From positions 1-20,980 of the forward strand of contig DJPV01000057.1 of the NCBI GenBank assembly GCA_002437435.1: a stretch of 20,980 bases of DNA, read 5' to 3'. Positions 6,661-15,680 of this stretch are shown here, in pieces. Each line of letters begins with the position of its first letter. Positions within the stretch are counted from its first letter, which is position 1. Source of the DNA: Lachnospiraceae bacterium UBA6403 (GTDB lineage: Bacteria; Bacillota; Clostridia; Lachnospirales; Lachnospiraceae). The translations under genes and the position numbers were made by a program. Below the pieces are notes generated by a model that did no database searches, was not told the DNA's origin, and was given only the letters and a program-made list of their open reading frames with translations.

Positions 6661-7887
6661 ATGGAGATCATTTCTGGTGGAGTGACAGCTCCAATCGGCT
6701 TTCTGGCAGCAGGTATGCATGCCGGAATAAGAAAGAATAAAAAAAAGAAAGATATGGCATTGCTTGTCAGCAAATGTCCGGCAAAGACAGCAGGTGTATT
6801 TACACAGAATATGGTCAAGGCGGCTTCTGTTATGTGGGACAGGAAATTATGTGACAATAAAGGATTATGTCAGGCATTGGTTGTAAACAGTGGAGTGGCA
6901 AATGCATGTACAGGAGAAGCGGGAAATCAGGATGTAGAACACATGACAGAGCTTGTAGCGTCAGAACTTCAGATATCGGCCGATCAGATTGCAGTTGCAT
7001 CGACCGGAGTAATAGGTATAAGACTTCCGATGGATACGATCGCGTATGGAATACATGAACTTTCCGGAATGCTTTCCGATGATTTAGAGAGTGGAAGTCA
7101 TGCAGCAGAGGCGATCATGACAACGGATGTGTATAAAAAAGAGATTGCAGTAAAACTATGGATCAAGGGTAAGACAGTTACGGTTGGTGGTATGTGTAAA
7201 GGCTCCGGTATGATCAATCCGAATCTTGGAACAGTGCTTGGATTTCTGACAACAGATCTGAATATCAGTCAGGAGTTATTGCAGAAAACGCTGCGAAATG
7301 ATGTCATAGATACTTATAATATGTTATCCGTCGACGGGGATACCTCAACGAATGACACCGTTATGATATTTGCAAATGGCATGGCTGGAAATGATGAACT
7401 GCTTGAAACGGATGAGGACTATCCGGCATTTGTAGAGGCACTTCGATATATCAATACCTATTTTGTGAAGCTGATCGCCGCGGACGGAGAAGGAACGACG
7501 AGGATGTTCCAGGTACAGGTAGCAGGTGCGGAATCCAAGGAGGGTGCAAGAAAGCTTGCAAAATCCGTGGTGACATCAAACCTTGTAAAATGTGCCGTAT
7601 ATGGTTCGGATGCGAACTGGGGACGTCTGGTATGTGCGATGGGACAGAGCGGGATCGCATTTGATCCTTATAAAGTGGACATTATAATATCCAGTGAAGC
7701 CGGTTCACTAAAAATAGTTGAAAATGGGGTCTGTACCGATTATGATGAAGAAAGAGCAACAGAGATCCTGTCACCAAATCAGGTTTGTTTTCATGCAGAT
7801 ATGCATACAGGTACAGAGACAGCTTCCGCATGGGGCTGTGACCTTACATATGAATATATCAAGATAAATGCAGAGTATAGAAAGTGA
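6661..7887 (+). CDS. argJ: Bifunctional ornithine acetyltransferase / N-acetylglutamate synthase
   Basis: A 408-residue ArgJ that recycles acetyl groups from N-acetylornithine to glutamate and may also use acetyl-CoA. The precursor cleaves itself into two chains before a nucleophilic Thr. That Thr is T191 in [13 protein letters not shown]; the residue before it is Gly instead of the common Ala. The NACTGEAG and STGVIG motifs (oxyanion region) and KGSGMI are present. ATG at 6661 is preferred because AAGGCGGTG ends 8 nt upstream; the in-frame GTG at 6652 overlaps that site. It lies 56 bp after argC and 13 bp before argB. Confidence 0.96.
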   Translation: MEIISGGVTAPIGFLAAGMHAGIRKNKKKKDMALLVSKCPAKTAGVFTQNMVKAASVMWDRKLCDNKGLCQALVVNSGVANACTGEAGNQDVEHMTELVASELQISADQIAVASTGVIGIRLPMDTIAYGIHELSGMLSDDLESGSHAAEAIMTTDVYKKEIAVKLWIKGKTVTVGGMCKGSGMINPNLGTVLGFLTTDLNISQELLQKTLRNDVIDTYNMLSVDGDTSTNDTVMIFANGMAGNDELLETDEDYPAFVEALRYINTYFVKLIAADGEGTTRMFQVQVAGAESKEGARKLAKSVVTSNLVKCAVYGSDANWGRLVCAMGQSGIAFDPYKVDIIISSEAGSLKIVENGVCTDYDEERATEILSPNQVCFHADMHTGTETASAWGCDLTYEYIKINAEYRK

Positions 7888-7900
7888 GGAAGTAATTAAG

Positions 7901-8791
7901 ATGGTAAAGGGAGATTATACAGTAGATCAGGTAATATCAAAAGCACAGACACTGATCGAGGCATTGCCTTATATCAAGAAATTTCAGGGTAAAACGATCG
8001 TTGTAAAGTATGGCGGAAGCGCTATGCTGGACGAGAATCTGAAATATAATGTGATCGAAGATGTTGCATTATTGAAGTTGGTTGGCTTAAAGCCGGTTAT
8101 CGTACATGGCGGCGGCAAGGAGATCAGCAAATGGGTAGAGAAGGTTGGAAAAGAGCCTGAGTTTATCAATGGCCTTCGTGTAACAGACAGTGAGACAATG
8201 GAGATTGCTGAGATGGTGTTATCCAAGGTAAACAAGAGCCTTGTCAGCATGATGCAGAAGGTTGGTTTAAAGGCTGTTGGTATCAGTGGTAAGGATGGAG
8301 GACTGTTTACTGTTAAGAAGCGTCTGCCGGGTGGAAAAGATATCGGTTATGTAGGTGAGATCACAAAGGTAGATACAGAAGTGATCGATGCACTGGTAGA
8401 TCAGGACTTTATACCTGTTATTGCGCCTATCGGTGTCAGTGAAGAATATGAAGACTATAATATCAATGCCGACGATGCTGCATGTGCAGTTGCAACTGCA
8501 TTAAAGGCAGAAAAACTGGTATTCTTAACAGATATTGAAGGTGTATTTATTGATCCGACAGATAAGTCCACACTGATCTCGGAAATGGATATCCATGAAG
8601 CAAAGGATATCATTGAGAAAGGTGTTGTCGGTGGTGGTATGCTTCCAAAGCTGAATAACTGTATTGCAGCTATGGAAAATGGTGTATCAAGAGTCCATAT
8701 TCTGGATGGACGTCTGAAGCATTGTCTGCTTCTTGAGTTCTTTACACAGAAGGGTATTGGTACCGCGATTTTAAAAGAACCGTTATTCTAA
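7901..8791 (+). CDS. argB: N-acetylglutamate kinase
   Basis: A 296-residue amino-acid kinase phosphorylating N-acetylglutamate, the second step of the pathway. Landmarks are KYGGSAM (36-42), HGGGKEIS (69-76), YNINADDAA in the nucleotide half and GGGMLPKL near the C-terminus. The N-terminal helix (about 8-26, ending [12 protein letters not shown]) precedes the core. Family knowledge links such a helix to hexameric, arginine-inhibited enzymes, so feedback inhibition is likely. ATG 7901 has GAGGAAG upstream; the in-frame ATG at 7868 lies inside argJ and is rejected. A terminator follows; argD, argF, argG and argH are not in this window. Confidence 0.96.
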   Translation: MVKGDYTVDQVISKAQTLIEALPYIKKFQGKTIVVKYGGSAMLDENLKYNVIEDVALLKLVGLKPVIVHGGGKEISKWVEKVGKEPEFINGLRVTDSETMEIAEMVLSKVNKSLVSMMQKVGLKAVGISGKDGGLFTVKKRLPGGKDIGYVGEITKVDTEVIDALVDQDFIPVIAPIGVSEEYEDYNINADDAACAVATALKAEKLVFLTDIEGVFIDPTDKSTLISEMDIHEAKDIIEKGVVGGGMLPKLNNCIAAMENGVSRVHILDGRLKHCLLLEFFTQKGIGTAILKEPLF

Positions 8792-8828
8792 ATAATATTT
8801 GGCAGTTAACATATAAAAGATAAAAACA

Positions 8829-8893
8829 GAAAAAGGTCGGAACTGTACGTTGATAATGAGAAAAATCAGGAACTACAGTTCCGGTCTTTTTTC
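8829..8893 (+). terminator. Intrinsic terminator of the arg operon
   Basis: AAAAAGGTCGGAACTGTA (from 8830) pairs with TACAGTTCCGGTCTTTTTT (ending about 8892), with two G-U pairs, and is followed by a T-rich run. This separates the arginine genes from the competence operon. Confidence 0.85.
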
Positions 8894-8903
8894 TATTTTA
8901 CTA

Positions 8904-8932
8904 TTGTAAAAGGAATCGAAGTTCGTTAAAAT
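8904..8932 (+). promoter_or_regulatory. Candidate promoter of the comEA-comEC operon
   Basis: TTGTAA (8904-8909) and TAAAAT (8927-8932) are separated by 17 bp. The -10 overlaps the ATG at 8931, which argues that the real comEA start is the ATG at 8979 with its own AGGAGG site. Confidence 0.55.
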
Positions 8933-8978
8933 GGGGGTGTGTATGGTCATATCGGCATATACAGGAGGTTATGCGGAT

Positions 8979-9629
8979 ATGATGAAAGAAAAAAGAAGAA
9001 ATGATGGCTGTGTTTTATTCAGTGCGGTAGCCGGACTTATGATTATTTTCATGCTGTCGGGTTGTGGAAGTGATCACGTTTCCTATGAGCCTGCTGATGT
9101 GACAGATAATGCAGATGTATGGGTGACAGAGCAGCAGACAGATGAAAGTTCAGAAGTATCAGAAAATACAGGATATGTATATGTCTATGTGTGTGGTGCT
9201 GTTAAGCAGGAAGGGGTATACCAGCTGCCGGAAGGCTCCAGGATCAATGACGCATTGCTTCTTGCGGGCGGACTGACTGAGGATGCAGTTTCAGGTGTCT
9301 TAAATCTGGCAGAGACGGTTCAGGATGGACAGAAGCTTTATTTTCCGACAAAAGATGAGCTGGCAGATCAGCAGGATGCTTTGAAGAATGAAGCATATAC
9401 AGACAGTCAAATGAACAGCAGCGGTGAGCAGTCACAGAAAATAGATATCAACACAGCAGATAAAGAACAATTAATGGCACTTTCCGGGATCGGCGAGACA
9501 AAAGCAGAATCCATTATCCGATACAGGACGGAGCATGGAAGTTTTGCACAGATCGAAGAAATTACAAATGTAGACGGGATCGGCGAGAGCCTTTTTCAGA
9601 AGATAAAAGAGTATATATATGTTAAATAA
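8979..9629 (+). CDS. comEA: ComEA-type DNA-binding competence lipoprotein
   Basis: A 216-residue protein. The N-terminal hydrophobic segment (about 11-28) ends in lipobox LSGC with C29, so it is probably a lipoprotein. Residues 66-125 form an SLBB domain (YVCGAVKQEGVY...LLLAGGLTEDA). Residues 154-214 form the helix-hairpin-helix DNA-binding module (KIDINTADKEQL, SGIG, DGIG). Known ComEA proteins capture double-stranded DNA outside the membrane and feed it to ComEC. The start at 8979 follows AGGAGG at 8962-8967; the ATG at 8931 overlaps the promoter and would add 16 residues. The usual Gram-positive ComEA has a plain membrane anchor, so a lipobox anchor is notable. Confidence 0.9.
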   Translation: MMKEKRRNDGCVLFSAVAGLMIIFMLSGCGSDHVSYEPADVTDNADVWVTEQQTDESSEVSENTGYVYVYVCGAVKQEGVYQLPEGSRINDALLLAGGLTEDAVSGVLNLAETVQDGQKLYFPTKDELADQQDALKNEAYTDSQMNSSGEQSQKIDINTADKEQLMALSGIGETKAESIIRYRTEHGSFAQIEEITNVDGIGESLFQKIKEYIYVK

Positions 9630-9659
9630 AGATATATAAGGAAGCAGGGGTGTAATCGT

Positions 9660-10346
9660 ATGAAAAAAGTACTGGTAGTAGATGATGAAAAATTAATTGT
9701 TAAGGGATTGAAATTCAGTCTGGAACAGGACGATATGGAAGTCGATGTTGCTTACGATGGCGGAGAAGCATTTGAGAAAATAAAGAACAATTCATATGAT
9801 ATCGTTCTTCTTGACATTATGATACCAGTATATACAGGAATAGAAGTCTGCCAGATGGTGCGCGAATTTTCAAATGTTCCGATCATAATGCTGACGGCAA
9901 AGGGTGAAGATATGGATAAGATCATGGGGCTTGAGTATGGTGCGGATGATTATATCACAAAGCCGTTTAATATTCTTGAGGTTAAAGCAAGGATAAAAGC
10001 AATTCTCAGAAGAAGCGGAAAGAAAGCAGAACCTGTAAAGCCTGTGAATATCATGGAGATCAACGGAATGAAGGTAGAGCTTGACAGCAGACGGGTATTT
10101 GTTCATGGAAAAGAATTGAACCTGACAGCAAAAGAGTTTGATCTCCTGGAATTATTAATGGCGCATCCGAATAAAGTATATTCCAGGAATGAGCTTCTTG
10201 ATACTATATGGGGAAGCACATATCCAGGAGATGCCCGTACGGTGGATGTTCATGTTCGAAGACTTAGAGAAAAGATTGAAGATAATCCGGGAGAACCGGT
10301 ATATATTCATACGAAATGGGGCGTTGGCTATTATTTTAAAGGCTGA
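9660..10346 (+). CDS. OmpR/PhoB-family response regulator
   Basis: A 228-residue two-domain regulator. The receiver domain (1-120) has the acidic pair D8-D9, phosphoacceptor D52 in LLDIM, T79 and K101 (ITKPF). The C-terminal winged-helix DNA-binding domain (about 128-227) shows LTAKEFDLLELL, VYSRNELLDTIW, RTVDVHVRRLREKIEDNP and the terminal WGVGYYF. It starts 30 bp after comEA behind a GGGG-containing site and ends 8 bp before its kinase gene. The position inside the competence cluster suggests it regulates this operon or uptake-related genes, but no target site was identified. Confidence 0.95.
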   Translation: MKKVLVVDDEKLIVKGLKFSLEQDDMEVDVAYDGGEAFEKIKNNSYDIVLLDIMIPVYTGIEVCQMVREFSNVPIIMLTAKGEDMDKIMGLEYGADDYITKPFNILEVKARIKAILRRSGKKAEPVKPVNIMEINGMKVELDSRRVFVHGKELNLTAKEFDLLELLMAHPNKVYSRNELLDTIWGSTYPGDARTVDVHVRRLREKIEDNPGEPVYIHTKWGVGYYFKG

Positions 10347-10354
10347 TAGTTGCG

Positions 10355-11809
10355 ATGAAAAAAGACAGAAATGATGATATGAAAAAAACAAATATCATGA
10401 AACAGGGAAAAGAACATATTCGTCTTCAGACCGTGATCTTTCTGATCATAATTCTGCTGGTTTTTCTTGTTGCAATCGGTATGAAAACTGTTTTTTTCAA
10501 TTTGCTTGTAAAAAATGAATATCGGGATGTTGAAAAGCTTCTGAGAAATAATTCAAAAAGTCTGGAATATCTGATCAACGATATTAATTCGGAAACCGAA
10601 GGCACAAGCCAGACTTATCAGGGCGTAGATACGCTCGCATACAGCATGTCTGCCAGAATCGTCATTGTTAATACGGATTATAATGTGATCTATGACAGTT
10701 TTCGGTTGATGAAGGATACCTATATTATGGATAATGATATTCACCGGATCATGAGTGGTGATGAGTCGGAGAAGATGGTGTCAGATGACATATCGATCGA
10801 GTATATATTTCCTGTGGTAAACCGTGAAGGTTATACTGATGATGTAGCAGTTGTGGCAGTCAGTCTTGAAGATTTTAATGATAATAAGACATATCTGGAA
10901 TATCGTGCCAATATCCTGATCTGTATATTTATGGTACTTGGAGTGATTGCAGCCGTAGTGATTTCTTATACAGCGATCCGTGATACAAGAAAGATTCGTC
11001 TGCAGCTTCTGAACATGAAGGATGGATTCCTTGGACAGCTTCATAAGGATGGTTTATGGAAAGAAGCCGGTATGGTTGTAGATAATATGAATGGTATATT
11101 TGCAAAAGCCCAGCTTCTGGAAGAATCACGACAGGAATTTGTATCAAATGTATCACATGAGTTAAAGACACCGATCACTTCTATGAAGGTTTTGTCTGAG
11201 TCTATATTGATGCAGGAAAATGTTCCTGTTGAGACATACCGGGAGTTCATGAATGATATTGTGCTTGAGATCGATCGCGAAGCGCAGATCATCAGTGACC
11301 TTCTGACTCTTGTGAAAACAGATAAGGGCTCAGACAGTCTGAATATTGAACGTGTAGATATTAATGAACTGATGGAGGTCATTCTGAAACGATTGACGCC
11401 TCTTGCAGAAAAGAGAAATATCGAGATTACATTTGAGAGTTTTCGTGAAGTGTCGGCGGATATTGATAAAGTAAAGTTTACACTTGCAATATCCAATCTC
11501 ATCGAGAATGGAATAAAGTACAATGTAGATGGTGGCTGGATCAGAGTATCCCTGAATGCAGATCATAAAAATCTGTATATCAAGGTTGCCGATTCAGGTG
11601 TAGGTATACCGGAAGACTGTGTAGAGCATATCTTTGAGCGTTTTTACAGGGTAGACAAAGCACGAAGCCGAGATACCGGAGGAACAGGACTAGGACTTGC
11701 GATTTCCAAGAATATTATCGTTATGCATAAGGGAATCATCAATGTATATAGTGAACCGGGTAAGGGAACGACATTTACGGTTCGTGTTCCAATGAATTAT
11801 GTTAACTAG
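10355..11809 (+). CDS. Membrane-bound sensor histidine kinase
   Basis: A 484-residue kinase partnered with the upstream regulator. TM1 is about residues 25-47, an extracytoplasmic sensor of about 135 residues follows, and TM2 is about 186-207. A short HAMP-like linker leads to the dimerisation domain with phosphoacceptor H268 in SHELKTP. The ATPase domain has the N-box around N385 (NLIENGIKYN), G1 DSGVGIPE (413-420), the F-box ERFYRVD and G2 GGTGLGLAI (442-450). All catalytic motifs are intact. Two nearby in-frame ATGs (10355 and 10379) both fit; neither has a strong Shine-Dalgarno, which may reflect coupling to the regulator. The sensor domain has no family that I recognise. Confidence 0.94.
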   Translation: MKKDRNDDMKKTNIMKQGKEHIRLQTVIFLIIILLVFLVAIGMKTVFFNLLVKNEYRDVEKLLRNNSKSLEYLINDINSETEGTSQTYQGVDTLAYSMSARIVIVNTDYNVIYDSFRLMKDTYIMDNDIHRIMSGDESEKMVSDDISIEYIFPVVNREGYTDDVAVVAVSLEDFNDNKTYLEYRANILICIFMVLGVIAAVVISYTAIRDTRKIRLQLLNMKDGFLGQLHKDGLWKEAGMVVDNMNGIFAKAQLLEESRQEFVSNVSHELKTPITSMKVLSESILMQENVPVETYREFMNDIVLEIDREAQIISDLLTLVKTDKGSDSLNIERVDINELMEVILKRLTPLAEKRNIEITFESFREVSADIDKVKFTLAISNLIENGIKYNVDGGWIRVSLNADHKNLYIKVADSGVGIPEDCVEHIFERFYRVDKARSRDTGGTGLGLAISKNIIVMHKGIINVYSEPGKGTTFTVRVPMNYVN

Positions 11810-11832
11810 ACAGCAGGATGAAGGAGTAAGAT

Positions 11833-12783
11833 ATGAAGACTGAAATCTTCGGTTATCGGATCGTTATTCGGATGGTTATGGCTTTCGTTTTATTGTTTTC
11901 AATGACAGGTTGTGGAGATAATAAAGTTAAGGATACAGCTGGTTCAGGTCTGGACGCCAGTGAGGGTATGGATATATATACTATTTATTATATGAATAGT
12001 GACTGGACTGATTTTGTTACACAGCACACAAATATTGACCAGCTTGAAGCAACAGAGAATACGATAGATAAATTAATGAATCTATTGATAACATCAACAG
12101 ATGACAAAAATTGTCAGATACCAATACCTATGGGAATGACTTATCAGCGTTACGCATATGATGGACAGGGTGTTGTGACGGTTATGTTTAATCTGGATTA
12201 TGAAACAGCAGAAAATTATCAGATTTTGCTATGCAAGATGGCATTTACAAATACACTTTGTCAGGTGGAGGGTGTTGACAAAGTGTCATTTGAACTGTCT
12301 GATCTGATCGGAGAGAGGAAACTTGATACGAGTGTATATACAGAGCAGTCTTTTTCGACTATAGGCAGTGATTTTATGAAGTCGGATTATTCGGTCGATG
12401 TTTATGTACCTGATACGACTGGAAAGAGGCTGGATAAGAAAACGGTTGAGATTGATGCGTTATCTTATAAGACGCCGGAAGAGCAGGTTATGGAAAATCT
12501 ATGTGGTTCAAAGGAATGGAAGAGCCCATTAGGAGATGATATAGATATTCTGGATATCTATGTTCAGGATCGTACCTGTTATGTGAATTACAGCAATTCA
12601 TTTCTGACAAATGTAGAGCAGTATGATAATAGGGTACTTTTATATTCCATTGTAGATTCACTGGTTCAGCTTTCCGATGTAGATAAAGTTGTGTTCAAGA
12701 TAGATGGTAAACAGGATTTGATCTATGGTGAATATCTTGATTTTACAAAAGCATATACAGCAGATTATACAATTTGTAATTAA
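11833..12783 (+). CDS. Lipoprotein with two GerMN domains
   Basis: A 316-residue exported protein. A basic start and hydrophobic stretch (about 9-24) end in lipobox MTGC with C27. Two GerMN/sporulation-type domains follow, about residues 46-165 and 188-305. Each has the pattern of a YYMNSD- or VYVPDT-like opening, a central L-rich helix and a closing strand (VSFEL, VVFKIDG). In Bacillus, GerM is needed for sporulation and germination, and two-component operons of Gram-positive bacteria (LytSR/LpqB-like sets) often include such a lipoprotein. Its position just after the kinase suggests an extracytoplasmic accessory to signalling or to ComEC. A clear AAGGAG site precedes the ATG, 23 bp after the kinase stop. 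Confidence 0.85.
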   Translation: MKTEIFGYRIVIRMVMAFVLLFSMTGCGDNKVKDTAGSGLDASEGMDIYTIYYMNSDWTDFVTQHTNIDQLEATENTIDKLMNLLITSTDDKNCQIPIPMGMTYQRYAYDGQGVVTVMFNLDYETAENYQILLCKMAFTNTLCQVEGVDKVSFELSDLIGERKLDTSVYTEQSFSTIGSDFMKSDYSVDVYVPDTTGKRLDKKTVEIDALSYKTPEEQVMENLCGSKEWKSPLGDDIDILDIYVQDRTCYVNYSNSFLTNVEQYDNRVLLYSIVDSLVQLSDVDKVVFKIDGKQDLIYGEYLDFTKAYTADYTICN

Positions 12784-12812
12784 AGACACAGTTATAAAAT
12801 ATTGCAGTATGG

Positions 12813-15680
12813 ATGCAGATATTTGAAAGTTTGATGACTGTGCGTCAGGAGGAAAATAAAATAAAAAGACCACTGTTTTGGGTAGCGTGTGCCTTTCTGT
12901 TTGGAGAGACGGGGGCAATGGCTGGCAGCAGATGGTATATTTGGGCTGCAATCATATTTGCAGCTCTTTTTGGTATGCAGATTAACAGGCATAGAAGTGT
13001 GAGGGGTGGTTCTGTTAAGAGAAAGACTGTGGGTATATGGCTGATCTTTGTCCTGGTGGGAATTGGCGGATACTGTAATATGACCTCGCTTCGAACACAG
13101 GAGAATTTTGCAAAGTGTGCAGTGGGGGCTTCCTGTGAAGTGAGTGGAATTGTATATGACAGGCAGGAGACGACTTCCGGCTGGATGGTACAGATTCTGG
13201 CAAAGGAAGTGGTTGTTAAAGGAGAAGAAGCAAAAGAAGTTGAAGATACAAAAGAAGGTGAAAATACAAAGAAAGTTGAGGATGCAAAAGGAGTTGAAAA
13301 AGTAGAAAACAAGATTGCTTTTTCAGGGCAGATGAAGATAGTCGTATATCTGTTAACAGCAGAAAAACCGATACTTGGACAGGATGTAGTAATGTCCGGC
13401 ATTGCAGCTTTACCGGAGCACACGACGAATCCGGGGGGGTTTGATGCAGCAGATTATTATAAGGCAAAGCGGATATTTATGCTTTTAAAAGATGCTTCTT
13501 ATATGGAATCCGGGGTGGAAAACTCTGTACTGTTGAATATTCTGCATGGGATAAAGGAACGAGTTGCTTCCTTGTATGATCAGATATTTGAGCCAGAGGA
13601 TGCTTCGATTCTTTCTGCAATGGTGCTGGGGGATAAACGTGGGTTGGACAGAGATGCAAGAAATATGTATCAGTTAAATGGAATTGCACATATTCTGGCG
13701 ATATCGGGACTTCATATAGCGATACTTGGCATGACACTCTTTGAGTGGATTCGTAAGAGAACTGGATCTTACCGGATCGCGGGATGCGTGGCAATGACAG
13801 TTGTTGTATTTTATGGGATTATGACAGGATTGTCCGGTTCTACCAGCCGGGCTGTGATCATGATGGGGCTTGTAATGCTTGGAAAGGTAAAAGGACGATC
13901 TGTGGATCTTCTGACATCGGCAGGAATTGCAAGTATATGCATGGCTGCATGGAATCCATATGTGATATTGGATGCAGGTTTTCAATTGTCCTTTGCTGCT
14001 GTGGCTGGTCTGGCGGTGATTCATCCGCTATATGTTCAGCTGTTTGGGAAAAAAGGAAAACTAAAGCAGGCACTTGGAGTCAGCATGTCATCTTTTTTGG
14101 CTACCCTTCCAATCTGTGTATTCTATTACTATCAGTTCCCTTTATATGGAATATTTTTAAATCTTCTGGTTGTTCCGTTAGTTTCCTGGGTACTGATGTC
14201 GGCACTTGTAACAGCAGGATGCGGCGTTATTTCTATAAAGGCAGCAGAGTTTACCGGGATGCCGGCACATTTTATTCTTGTATTGTATGAAAGGCTGTGC
14301 AGTCTGTTCGAGATGATTCCATGCAGCAGTATAAATGTAGGGCATATCTCGGTTCGAATGGTTCTTGTTTATTATTTGGGACTTGGAATGATTCTTTTTA
14401 TTTTGAAGTGTTATGTCAGAGAGAAAGATGCCCATCAGAGAAAGGATGTTGGGCAGAAAAAGGCTGAGAACAATTCAGCGGGCAGAGAGGCGGATAAGCT
14501 GATGAGAAATAATTTGGCAGGCAGGAAGTTGGCAAAGCCAATGACAAACAATTCGTCAGACAAAGGCTTAGCAAAGCCGGTGAGAAACAATTCATCAGGT
14601 AGAGACTTGACAAAGCCGGTGAGAAACAAGTCAGGCAGACGTGGCAGATATTTATATGGAATTATACTTGTTATATTGCTGACAGCGTTATATGAATACG
14701 CCAATCTTGATCGCTCATTTGTCACAGCATTTCTGGATGTTGGTCAGGGAGATGGAATTTTGATACGGACAGAACAGGGAACTTCGATTCTGATCGATGG
14801 GGGATCTACCAGTAATCAGAAAGTTGGAGAATATGTTCTGCTTCCGGCGATTCGATATTATGGAATGGCAGAACTTGATTATGTATTTGTAACGCATGGA
14901 GATGCCGATCATGTATCAGGCATAGAATATCTGTTGAATACAGAACATATCGGCATACGGATACGGAATCTGGTTCTTGCAAAGTATGGTGACAGACAGG
15001 ATCTTTCAGATATAGAGACATTAGCAAGGGAAAAAGACATTAATGTTATATATATGGAAGAGGGGGATAAGATTATGGAAAAGCAGGACTCAGATATGGC
15101 AGGTTTGACGCTGAAATGTCTTTATCCATCTGGGGAAATTTTGGAAGAGAAGAAGACAGATAAGTCTGAAGATGATGGTACGATGGAATATAAGAAGACA
15201 GAAACTGGTCTGAAAGATAAAATTGCTGAAGCCGGTTTAAAAGATGAGATTATAGAAAATTTTCCGGAAGAAGTTGCATTGAAAGATGCAATTACAGAAT
15301 CCGGTTTGAATGCGAATGAACTGTCTCTGGTTCTTCTGGCAGAATATGATGGAAAAAAGATCTTGTTTACAGGAGATGCCGGAAGTACGGTGGAGAAAAA
15401 ATTGATTTTAGAAAAAGGTTCCCTGTTGTCAGAGACAGATGTCTTGAAGGTGGGGCATCACGGTTCGCGTTCTGCATCTTCAGAAGATTTCCTTCAGTCG
15501 GTAAAACCGCAATGTGCCATTATCAGTTGCGGGAAAAAGAACCGTTATGGACATCCACATGAAGAAATCCTGATGCGGCTCCAGACTCTTGGCGCAAAGG
15601 TTTACCGCACCGACCGATGTGGTGCAGTAATTTTACAGATACAGACAGGAAAAATTATGCTTCATGGGTATGGAGGATAA
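12813..15680 (+). CDS. comEC: ComEC/Rec2 DNA-uptake channel with metallo-beta-lactamase domain
   Basis: The 955-residue channel takes up single-stranded DNA. An N-terminal membrane and DUF4131 (OB-like) region spans about 20-230. The Competence channel domain (about 250-530) includes LSAMVLGDKRGLD and LNGIAHILAISGLHIAILG. The C-terminal metallo-beta-lactamase-like domain (about 635-955) has DVGQGDG, THGDADH (694-700), D855 in FTGDAG and H882-H883 in GHHGS; this domain is thought to degrade the non-transported strand. It is some 200 residues longer than usual because of three repetitive charged inserts (137-167, 553-608, 797-836). The start is uncertain: ATG 12813 and 12834 lack a good Shine-Dalgarno, while AGGAGG (12847-12852) precedes only an ATA codon. 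The gene ends inside the first unit of the downstream repeat array. Confidence 0.93.
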   Translation: MQIFESLMTVRQEENKIKRPLFWVACAFLFGETGAMAGSRWYIWAAIIFAALFGMQINRHRSVRGGSVKRKTVGIWLIFVLVGIGGYCNMTSLRTQENFAKCAVGASCEVSGIVYDRQETTSGWMVQILAKEVVVKGEEAKEVEDTKEGENTKKVEDAKGVEKVENKIAFSGQMKIVVYLLTAEKPILGQDVVMSGIAALPEHTTNPGGFDAADYYKAKRIFMLLKDASYMESGVENSVLLNILHGIKERVASLYDQIFEPEDASILSAMVLGDKRGLDRDARNMYQLNGIAHILAISGLHIAILGMTLFEWIRKRTGSYRIAGCVAMTVVVFYGIMTGLSGSTSRAVIMMGLVMLGKVKGRSVDLLTSAGIASICMAAWNPYVILDAGFQLSFAAVAGLAVIHPLYVQLFGKKGKLKQALGVSMSSFLATLPICVFYYYQFPLYGIFLNLLVVPLVSWVLMSALVTAGCGVISIKAAEFTGMPAHFILVLYERLCSLFEMIPCSSINVGHISVRMVLVYYLGLGMILFILKCYVREKDAHQRKDVGQKKAENNSAGREADKLMRNNLAGRKLAKPMTNNSSDKGLAKPVRNNSSGRDLTKPVRNKSGRRGRYLYGIILVILLTALYEYANLDRSFVTAFLDVGQGDGILIRTEQGTSILIDGGSTSNQKVGEYVLLPAIRYYGMAELDYVFVTHGDADHVSGIEYLLNTEHIGIRIRNLVLAKYGDRQDLSDIETLAREKDINVIYMEEGDKIMEKQDSDMAGLTLKCLYPSGEILEEKKTDKSEDDGTMEYKKTETGLKDKIAEAGLKDEIIENFPEEVALKDAITESGLNANELSLVLLAEYDGKKILFTGDAGSTVEKKLILEKGSLLSETDVLKVGHHGSRSASSEDFLQSVKPQCAIISCGKKNRYGHPHEEILMRLQTLGAKVYRTDRCGAVILQIQTGKIMLHGYGG
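13221..13313 (+). repeat. Glu/Lys-rich coding repeat inside comEC DUF4131 region
   Basis: Encodes residues 137-167 of ComEC, built from a short unit near six residues long: KEVEDT, KEGENT, KKVEDA, KGVEKV. The DNA shows an 18-bp period (GAAGTTGAAGATACAAA-like). It sits in the OB-like extracellular region and most likely forms a flexible charged loop. Confidence 0.75.
14469..14624 (+). repeat. Four-copy 39-bp coding repeat in the comEC linker
   Basis: Four units of 13 codons (starts at 14469, 14508, 14547, 14586), each opening with Asn-Asn and ending with Lys-Pro/Leu-Val/Met-Arg/Thr; a fifth partial unit starts at 14625. The units encode a basic linker between the last helix of the channel domain and the helix before the beta-lactamase domain. 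Confidence 0.85.
15201..15317 (+). repeat. Degenerate coding repeat inside the comEC beta-lactamase domain
   Basis: Encodes residues 797-835 with three diverged copies of a GLKDKIAEA/GLKDEIIEN/ALKDAITES unit. It interrupts the metallo-beta-lactamase fold between strands without removing its metal-site motifs. Confidence 0.65.

Noticed and set aside
11041..11523. Minus-strand ORF of 160 codons
   Set aside because: Antisense shadow of the histidine kinase catalytic region.
12845..13423. Long minus-strand ORF (192 codons)
   Set aside because: Lies wholly antisense to comEC, composition typical of a shadow frame, no Shine-Dalgarno.
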